A stretch of 64,000 nt of DNA from Acidomyces sp. 'richmondensis' (Eukaryota; Ascomycota; Dothideomycetes; Mycosphaerellales; Teratosphaeriaceae). The notes beneath the pieces were generated by a model that saw only the letters and a list, made by a program, of their open reading frames with translations, searched no databases and was not told the DNA's origin. The position numbers and the translations under genes are program-made. Where the stretch lies: contig QVLQ01000008.1 in NCBI GenBank assembly GCA_003545705.1, positions 744,001-808,000 of the forward strand. The letters run 5' to 3'. This document shows, piece by piece, positions 56,405-64,000 of this stretch (position 1 is the first letter of the stretch; each line of letters starts with the position of its first letter).

Positions 56405-57906
56405 TTAGATCGCTTTGGCAAAGCTTACGGCTGGGTTTCCATTGGCAGCTGTATAGCTGAAGATAGAATACCAGTTTTTGAGGAAAGCATCACCCTATTC
56501 TCTGGTGAGCCTCCCAAACGACCTCTATCTTAGCAGAGATACATACCACAACATAAAGGTTCTCAGTTGGGTCAATATCGTCCGCGGAAATGGCGTCAAA
56601 GCAGTACTGGGCCTTTCCAAGGAGGTTGGTCAGGGTATTGTTGCTGAAAAACGTGGCGGAAGATGGAGTGAGGGTGCCAAAGTTGAAGTCGAGAGGATCT
56701 TGAGGCAGAAGAGTTAGCATAAGTTGGTGTTTGGTTTGGAGGAAAGGGGGGGGGGAGGTTGGTGTGGTTTGAAAACTCACTGATGTCAAAATTTTTGACA
56801 CCAAAGGTGATGGCAACTCGAGGGGTGGACGAGCACGGATAGGCATATAAAATGGGCTCGATGCTGCCGTCAATGAGCTCAAGAGGGATTGGGATGGAGC
56901 CGGGAATGCGGGCGAAAATATCAGTGGAGGCAATCGACGGGGCAAGAATGATGGTGGTCCCCGTATCAATGGCAGCTTGACCCTTATCGATGGTCACATC
57001 TAAAGCCGTGTCGATTGCATTGACGGACACGCCGTCGAGCGGGATATGCCAGTAACCAGGCGTGGAAACGGCGATCTTGGTCGGAGTGTCGGTGTATTTG
57101 CTGCTGTCACTGCCACCGAGCGTCAATTCGCTATTTCCCTGGGTACCGCTCTTGGTGCGGCCGAGATAAAATGAGAATTCAGGGTTGGAAACCTTGTTCT
57201 CGTCGATGAGTGTTTTGAAGTAAGGACGCTGGCCGCTGGCGGCAATAGATTGGAACGCCATGCCCATGAGGCTGTTGGCATCGGATCCGCTGAAACCCGC
57301 CGCCCTCGTGAGAGACTATTAGATCGCTAAGCTACATCCTGTTCGCATTGAACGGTATGTTGAGGCTATATTCACATACGATCACGTTCTGATGCGTCGT
57401 TGTCAATCCGGCTACGGTGACATTGTCGAAGTAATTCTCCCCTTCGACTGCTCCCGAGCCGTATGTGACCTCCGTCGTGTTGTGCTCGTCCACGCCGGAA
57501 TTATCATAGAGCACATCATCTGTGCAGCCCTACGCAGTGCCGCATGTTGGACCAGGGACAAAAAGATCCGAGGTGCCTGTATCGAAATCAAACGTGAAGC
57601 CAGACTGCTTACCAACGGAGCCAGGACCGTAATACAGCTCGTCCTCGTCGTCCTCTACCTGGTCAGTAGAACCTCGCTACTCCCGCGCTTCATGTTGTCT
57701 GGCACACCGCCATCATGGGACTTCAAAACTTGCCGTTGTACTTTTGCAAAGTATAGTTCAGGTGACTGAGATATGCGGCCAGGTCGATATCACCGGTGGC
57801 GCGACTGAATACCCTCTGATTCGGAAACGGGACCTTCATAGTCGGAGACGTGGATGGGGTTGGCGCGCGCGATCAGAAAGGAATAGATGATCGTATAAAA
57901 ATCCAT
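56405..57906 (-). pseudogene. Aspartic protease (yapsin/candidapepsin-like), disrupted
   Basis: Minus-strand exons can be followed from a signal-peptide-like start (57906, MDFYTIIYSFLIARA) to the end (GDAFLKNWYSIF...SFAKAI, stop at 56405). Both catalytic DTG motifs survive (FDTGTSD and IDTGTTI). Breaks: a frame change near 57850, another at the T4 run (57725-57728), a third just before DQVEDDEDELYYGP, and an in-frame TAG at 57530-57532 where Gln is expected. The later introns (GTATGT, GTGAGT, GTATGT donors) still look intact. The family is secreted or GPI-linked and cleaves proteins at acid pH. Four defects make it a pseudogene unless the assembly is poor here. Confidence 0.75.
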
Positions 57907-58733
57907 TTTGATTTATTAACGAACCTGCGCTTTCCCAATAGAATTCTAAAAGGTCAAGAATGAGAAGCTACAAGTTACTTTCTCACCTTCTTAGCTGTAC
58001 TGTAGAACCCTCACTAGGAGCTTTTAAGCACACAATTCCAATCAGAAGCGATACCACCAATGCGCTACCCAATCGCCACCCCTCTCGGTTTATGTTCAAG
58101 TCACCTCGGCGTCCGGAAGACAAAGAGAGTGATCTGCAAGAGAAGCGCACGACGATGCGCAGCATCCTCCGCATCATTGCGGATGTTGCTGTCCATGTAA
58201 GAAGAAGATGCGAAGTTGATAGGCGGAGTCTGTCAGGCCCAAAAGTTAAGCAATGGAGGCGTTTGTCGATCTATCGAGTTTTATGCAGGTCCGCAGAATT
58301 TCCGGTTTACCATTTAGGAAGCTGATGCCCATCCCTGGGGCATTGGGATAGAGATCTTCTCGCAGATGAGAATTGCCCGCTTCTTTTTGTTTTTCTTATC
58401 CTTGTTGGTCGTCCTGGCCAAATTAGAGAGTTTGTCTACGTCAATTGTGACAATTGGTGGTTGCTGCCGCGAGGATCTTACGATGTAATGCCACATTGAG
58501 CAAATTTGATTGGTACGGGCTGATCGTGACCTGGTAATGAGAATGGATAAAATCCATGAATTGCATCCCAGTTTCATATCTGTATGCAAATAAGTACCTT
58601 AAAATTGGACCTATCCAAGTCATAACAGCCTCCGCGAAGCGCAAACAAACCCCACGCCGACGAAACCTTTATTTTTGTGAGGGATCTCAGTCCAGAGTCC
58701 GAGCACCATTACGCGAATGCGATTTGTCTCGCA
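57907..58733. other. Intergenic, no gene seen
   Basis: 827 bp. A plus-strand frame (57960-58325) of 121 codons has no recognisable motif; probably chance. Holds the 3' flank of PRI2. Confidence 0.45.
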
Positions 58734-60321
58734 TTATTCGTTCGAAATTTGTTGAGATGGTCCATCTACACCCACATCGCCACTCTGCACCCTTCCCAAA
58801 TTCTTGAGCAAAAAGGACCGTTTGAAGTACGTGTTCGGATGCAGTATGGTGTCCAATTCGCTCATCGGCCATAAGTTATCATCCTTGACTTTTTTCAGCT
58901 GGTTCTTATGCTGCTGCTCGAACACCCGATTGCACGCGATATGATATCGTTGTTTGCCGATGTCTTCTCGGACGCCTTGCAACAACTGTCTATCCATTAT
59001 CCCTATGCTTTGGAGAAGACCGATAAGATTATCAGGGTTATATGTCCGATAAGGACAGCCATGTTGCTGGCCACTTGACGGCAGCGCCTCGGTTAGCAGT
59101 TTTTGACACGAATATGGAGTGTAACCGCGACCACGACGGTTGGCGTCGCCGCCAACGTCACCGTAGGCGTGCCGAATGTTGTACAAATATTCGCTTTTGA
59201 ACTTATCTGATTACAATCAGCGACATGATCAGGCTTCTGCCTGTTCACACTTACCATCCGTGATCAGTTTGAAGCTCTTCCGCCAAAATAGAATACACTC
59301 CTGCAAACTGAGGCCAATGCCTTTGAGAAATAGGGTGTACTGCAGGCGGCCGTAATGTTTCAAGTGGTTGTTCTTCCTCAATTCGCGATGTAAGTTGAGC
59401 ATGCAAAGCGGGAAGTGCTGGCTCAGTCCGTCAATGCTCGCGGCTGTGGGAACAGTGATATCGCCGATACTTGATCCTTCACTGTAGCCCGCATCTGGCG
59501 CTACAAAGCTTTGGCTCAGATGGTGAAGAATAGGTGATATCCGGTTATCTTCGTCCAGCTGTGGCAGGAACCGAGCTGCAAGCTCGAGGTTGGACTCCAG
59601 CTGACGGGCAAATTCATTGACAACCATGTTCTGCTGCTCTCGTACATGAACATAAGCTTTGCCCTTTTTCAACAGACATTGTCGTCTTTCCACCAACTCG
59701 GGCACTTTCTCCCACTCGCACTTGAACCAATTTTCTTCATCTCCTTTGAACCATCCGGCCGCAGCCTTCAGATCATCCAACCACATGCTTTTCTCGTCGT
59801 CGCTGACTGTCTCCCATGACATGGGCAGGCTATCGATGAACGCCTTACGCTCCCGTCCGTCGTCTTGCTGTAACCTGAGCTTGAACAGCTGCGTCTCAAG
59901 CCGGGGCATAGCGCTGCCGGAGGTCAGCTGTTGAGCTGAATGCCAATCTCAATATCCAGTGTGAGTAGTGATCCCTCTTCCTCTCTGCCATCATCTCGCT
60001 ACTTCTGCTCATGTTGCTGCTCAGCCGCATATGCTTCTCCAACACCGGTCGCATATGCTCTTCCGTCTCCACAGGGCTTTTGTTACGGAACTGGCACGCT
60101 TCGAGCTCTGCAAGGACTTTGAGGCGTGCAATCGCCCATTCTTCGAATTCTTCCAGACTGATATCACCGGTGGGTGGGATGGTGTAGAAGTTCATCCGGT
60201 GCGCATAGTCTTGCTCGATCCATGGTGCCTTTGCGAAGTGCCGCTTCCTAGGATCGAGGACAGCTCGCTTCTTCGGATCTATACGAGGCGCGGCAGTAGC
60301 TGCTAACATTTTGACTGACAA
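58734..60321 (-). CDS. PRI2: DNA primase large subunit, one +1 frameshift
   Basis: Exons 60321-59255 and 59206-58734 (GTAAGT...AATCAG) give 512 aa if one base is removed from the C4 run at 59903-59906 (G4 on the plus strand); the total then is a multiple of three and LRQRYA/RLETQLFKLRL reads through as in the family. The four Fe-S cluster cysteines are present at about 306 (FPLCML), 389 (PYSCQK), 406 (HGCPYR) and 447 (IACNRV); their spacing (83, 17, 41) nearly equals that of the human protein (80, 17, 40). Other blocks: DHYSHWILRLAF, LWPMSELDTILHPNTYFKRS. The protein works with Pri1 and DNA polymerase alpha to start DNA strands. As the gene is essential, a true frameshift is unlikely in a single-copy haploid gene. 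Confidence 0.88.
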
Positions 60322-61189
60322 TTTTGGTTATTGTGCAGAAAGCTATCGAAGACGCTCCTCGCCGTGGCTCGCGTGTAGGACGCGTCGAGCGACGCGGTTG
60401 CCGGATAAAGCATCTTAACCGAGTTTCTCGTGTAATGGGCGTTGCCGCAGCTAGGCCACTTTGGGATCCGTCGACGTGGGGGCCATAAGACTCAAGCATA
60501 TGGCAACATCTTCCGGCGTTTCGACAGATCTGCAAAGAATTGTCATCTCTGCAATTCACTTTCCCCATATAATCGACGAACTCAAATGATACAAAGCGGA
60601 GAGGTGGGATAAGACTGATCAAAACGCCATCGTTCTCTCGCAGGTCGCGTCGGGCCTGGATCTGTAATGAGTGTCAATCGTGTCCGGGACCAAGTATCCC
60701 CCAAACCAAAACTGACGGCACCCGAAGTCTCTCAGTCTTCCAGTGAAAGCATCGGCTGCGTCAAGCGGCGTCGATGTAAAATGATGGGATTCCATCTTAA
60801 CACTCGCATGCGAGCGTATTAACGTCAGTACGATCACTCATCAATGATGACAAAACGTATATGACCAACAAATGGACAACAAATGGAATATCTGGGTATT
60901 CATAAACCTTCACTAAGCACTTTGCTTTGAATATTATGCATATCACCACCTCAAAATTTCAACCAAATTTGAGCTCTTTGTGAATCTGCCTTGGGTCAGA
61001 AAATTCCAAACATATTGCATCCAGAGGAGAAGCCGGAGTTCACGAGGGCACTACTGGATCATCTGCTATCCTAAGGTCCGAAAAAAATTGAAGTTGCTTC
61101 CGTGCAACCACAAGGAACAGGTCATGTTGAAGATGGGCTTGGAAAATTGAGCAAGAAGTCGTGGAAGGAGGACCATCGCATTCATGCTT
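60322..61189. other. PRI2 upstream region, no other gene seen
   Basis: 868 bp; short frames only. Should contain the PRI2 promoter. Confidence 0.45.
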
Positions 61190-62720
61190 CGACAACACAA
61201 CACATATCCCGCTCCCGAACCTTTCAACGCATTGACAGCTTCGCAAACTCTCAGCCGTACAATAATGCACCTGTACACGCCCACGCAAAGGGACATTGAT
61301 TGCGCCCGTAGGCCTTCCTCGCACATGTATAAAACTCCTCAGGGGTTAGCACCAACTCGGATCCTAGAAGGCATCGTCCCCATCGACTGGTACATGGCTG
61401 CTGGTCCGGCCAATCCTGAGAACTGGTTCTACAACAAAAAAGAGCTTTGTCGTGCTTCAGCTATGTCTTTACTCCTTCACAGCTTACGGCTACTTGTGCA
61501 TGTATGTGAGCGGAGAAGCGGACATGACGACGAATTTCCATGTTGACACGAGTGCCGCTGCTCTGAGACTAGCACTCTATGCTGTAGGTTACAGCATTGG
61601 ACCACTGCTATTCGCACCTCTGAGCGAAATCGCCGCAGTGGAGCTGAATTGGGTAAACGCCCCCCACATTCGTTTTGTTCATTACATTATCTATACCCAC
61701 GGCTCATTGTGAAAGACTGCGTACGACTATTGTTTCTGAAAATTTTCACTGAATTTGTGAGTTCAGAAACACATGATGCACCTAAGAGACTTAAAAAACT
61801 GACCATCCAAAAAGTTCTCATTTCATTGTCTGGATAACGGTGGCGCGTCCATAGGAGATGTGGTGAGTAGCAGGAAGATAAAATATCAAGATCATCTTTC
61901 AGTACTGACCGAACTATGCAGTACTCCTTTGTCGAGCTCCTCATCTACTTCTTCAACTTGACTGTGGCCTCCTTATGGAGTCCTTTCGTCGACCTAATCA
62001 TGTCTGTTCTCGCAGTTGAAGCGAGAGGATGGCACTGGGGCTTGTGGTAGGCTGTGGGGCTCTCTGCACCTATACTAATTATCTTTCTCTCCTTGTACCC
62101 GAAAATTCTGCTGATAACATACTGCGTCGACGAGCACAGCGTTTACGCAAGCGGACCGGACATCTGAAGCTCAAATCGAAGAGCGAGTTGGCACAGACAA
62201 ACTTGCCTCTATCTGAAGCCATCAGGGATGCTCTGATCAAGCCAATGGAGATTTGTCAAAGGTCCTGCTGTGACCTTCAGCAAAATCTAGGTATATGTCA
62301 ATCTCGAATCTACCCAGCAAAACTTGATCTTTATTCTAGTGCTAATTTTTTCCATATATTGCCCTTAAGTACTGTATCTACTACTCAATCTCCGAAGTCT
62401 TTCTTCTCGACTATCCCCGCATTTATCATTTGTGCCTAGGGCTCACCGGGCTTACCTTCATCACCATTGGCATCGCTCATATCTTAGGAGTGGTGACGTT
62501 CCTCAATTGTCAAATATTCTATCTTATCCTCGACTTCCAACGCCACAGCCACTGTCCACCCGAATACCACCTCGTCCCTGCCATCTTCGGTGTCGTGCTC
62601 CTGCCCTCATGAGCAAGCTTACACTGGATTATGTCGCTTATTGGATATTACATCATTCTCTGCGGAAAATTCTTCATCTTCCACTGCCTCTTTATCTACC
62701 TGCCGCTGCTATATCATAAT
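61190..62720 (+). pseudogene. MFS drug-type transporter (FLU1/DHA1-like), decayed
   Basis: Conserved pieces appear in order but in different frames: NPENWFYNKKE (about 61410-61445), LQLCLYSFTAYGYL and YAVGYSIGPLLFAPLSEI (61455-61645), GGASIGDVYSF (about 61840-61870), ARGWHWGLW (about 62020-62045), ADNILRRRAQRLRKRTGH (about 62110-62165) and LTGLTFITIGIAH (about 62440-62480). Several stops and frame changes lie between them, for example after 61640 and at 62046. The family exports drugs and toxins by proton antiport with 12 helices. The second half is largely eroded. Confidence 0.75.
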
Positions 62721-63245
62721 ACGAAGCGAGCTTGTTTGCTTTGAATAGTTTCCTTCGCACACTTTATGCCGCAGCGTGTGTGCTGTTCTCGCCGCCTATG
62801 TTTTATCAATCTTGGAGTTGGAGGTGGCGTTGCTGTTTTGGTGGTGCCGTCTTGCTTGGGGGGTGGTTGGTGAGTTTTACTTGTGGAAGTATGGAGTATG
62901 GCTGAGTAGGAGTACGTTTCCTGCTCACTGAGTTGTCCTTTCGCTATGACGATGTAGTCGATTAAGATCTCTGTAGCCGCTCTCAGAGTAAATTAGAGAG
63001 TCGAATAGCTTTGACACAGGAAGCGGCAAGAACAGCCGAGTATGAAAATAAAAAGACTGGGCACAGTGCCGCAGATTATGCGTTCCAGATGAGCTGGAGA
63101 GCGACCTGTCGGATTACATGTTGTATCGCACTATTTATTGGAAAGGCGCTCTAGCTGTTATCAGACGACAAATTGGCTAGCTGAAACATGCAAGCATTCC
63201 ATGTTCATATCGTGCAACTGTCATCAAGAGATGTTATCATAACAC
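62721..63245. other. Intergenic, possibly eroded end of the MFS pseudogene
   Basis: 525 bp with no recognisable coding sequence. Confidence 0.4.
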
Positions 63246-64000
63246 TCAACTGAGCACAAAGGCATCAATGAATGGCGCCCCGCTCGTCTGGAAAATTGTC
63301 ACCACGTTTCCTCCTTGTAGCATGTCCACCTCGATTGTTTTGTTGGCGTCTCCCGAGAACATGACGGTATGATTCGTCAGCCAATTCATCTGTACCTCTA
63401 CGGTCCCGGTGCCACCGCCGATTAAAGTCATTGATGTCAAACCGCCAGAGCTATATGCACTGTCGCCGATGGCAGGACGGCGGACATCTGCGAGTTCAAC
63501 CCAACCCCCTTGTCCCAAACTCACACCACCGTCCACGATGGTGCCATTCAAACCAGTTGCTCTCCCTTCGAAATACCCGATGAAAGTGCCGATGACCCCA
63601 TCCTCAGCCTCATAACGTGGACCTGGGGAAGGAGGAACCCAGATTTGTATCTCAGATATAGCGGTCGTATAACGTAACTTGTCACTAATAATTACCTGCA
63701 AAAAGTCCGTTGTGACTGAAGTGTTATCCGATGGCGTTGTGGTGTTGTCAGAAGCGTTCGGGGTTGGTGGAGCAAAAGGCAAAGTGTTCAGTGCGTTAGG
63801 CACGCAATCATTCCAAGGATTTTTCATGGCTACTGTATCTCCATTCCCATCTACGACCTTGATTCCCTGCGGACAATCTACTACACCTCCCCGGTCAACG
63901 TCAACAAAAATCGCGAGGCTGATGCTGTGCATTTCACGAGCTCGTGGAAGAGTGATGCTGATCGTCGAGTATGGGAACTCAGATTGATTGTTAGTCCAGC
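63246..64000 (-). CDS. C-terminal part of a secreted carbohydrate-active-type protein (partial)
   Basis: The frame is open from the window edge (64000) to the stop at 63246, about 250 codons; the methionine at 63932 is internal (preceded in frame by PYSTISITLPRARE). The first part has a beta-sandwich pattern like the discoidin/galactose-binding fold (SISLAIFVDVD, ISEIQIWVPP); the second starts YEAEDGVIGTFIG and has GGWVELADV, resembling carbohydrate-binding modules of the CBM35/CBM6 group. Several N-glycosylation sites (NHT, NTS, NGT) suit a secreted protein. The catalytic part lies outside the window; a glycoside hydrolase is likely but unproven. Confidence 0.6.
   Translation of the reverse strand, partial: WTNNQSEFPYSTISITLPRAREMHSISLAIFVDVDRGGVVDCPQGIKVVDGNGDTVAMKNPWNDCVPNALNTLPFAPPTPNASDNTTTPSDNTSVTTDFLQVIISDKLRYTTAISEIQIWVPPSPGPRYEAEDGVIGTFIGYFEGRATGLNGTIVDGGVSLGQGGWVELADVRRPAIGDSAYSSGGLTSMTLIGGGTGTVEVQMNWLTNHTVMFSGDANKTIEVDMLQGGNVVTIFQTSGAPFIDAFVLS

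Overview
The window is nuclear DNA of a filamentous ascomycete (Pezizomycotina; a Dothideomycete is my guess, from overall gene style only). Evidence: protein genes with short (about 50-160 nt) GT-AG introns, a fungal RGS-LOV photoreceptor, the kinetochore protein Nnf1, a NUC-1/PHO4-type bHLH factor, and transposons riddled with TAG/TAA stops where CAG, CAA or TGG codons are expected, as repeat-induced point mutation (RIP) would leave. Gene models below were spliced by eye and checked for reading phase and motif continuity.

Layout: (1) 1-9 kb, gene-dense: cystinosin-like transporter, RGS-LOV-PAS protein, short-chain dehydrogenase, sugar/lactose-type permease. (2) 9-14.6 kb, gene-poor: one intron-containing tRNA-Arg(ACG) and a decayed copy of a duplicated locus. 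(3) 14.6-33.2 kb, housekeeping block: ERV14, methionine aminopeptidase 1, kynurenine 3-monooxygenase, maleylacetate reductase, MEMO1-like protein, a ZZ/EF-hand protein with two frameshifts, SMC1 cohesin and NNF1. (4) 33.8-42.1 kb: the second copy of the duplicated locus, split by a nested transposon stack: a pogo/Fot1-type DNA transposon (TA target duplication, 26-bp inverted ends) that holds a complete but dead Tad-like LINE (10-bp target duplication) and a 191-bp solo-LTR-like element (5-bp target duplication). (5) 42.6-47.9 kb: three adjacent fatty-acid genes whose proteins all end in peroxisomal PTS1 tripeptides (AKI, AKL, AKL), with CCTCGG elements in both promoter regions. (6) 48.3-56 kb: Tho1-like SAP protein, polyQ bHLH regulator, APC11, S-formylglutathione hydrolase. 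(7) 56.4-64 kb: aspartic protease pseudogene, DNA primase large subunit with one frameshift, MFS transporter pseudogene, and the C-terminal part of a secreted carbohydrate-active-looking protein running off the window.

No single unknown multi-gene system stands out. The most informative points are the PTS1-tagged beta-oxidation trio with shared FarA/FarB-type elements, the datable transposon nest with a related uninterrupted copy of its target 22 kb away, the RGS-LOV protein whose C-terminal PAS-like exon looks like a separate gene if unspliced, and a set of one-base homopolymer indels in otherwise intact genes, including an essential one (PRI2), which points to sequence error or to a second gene copy.
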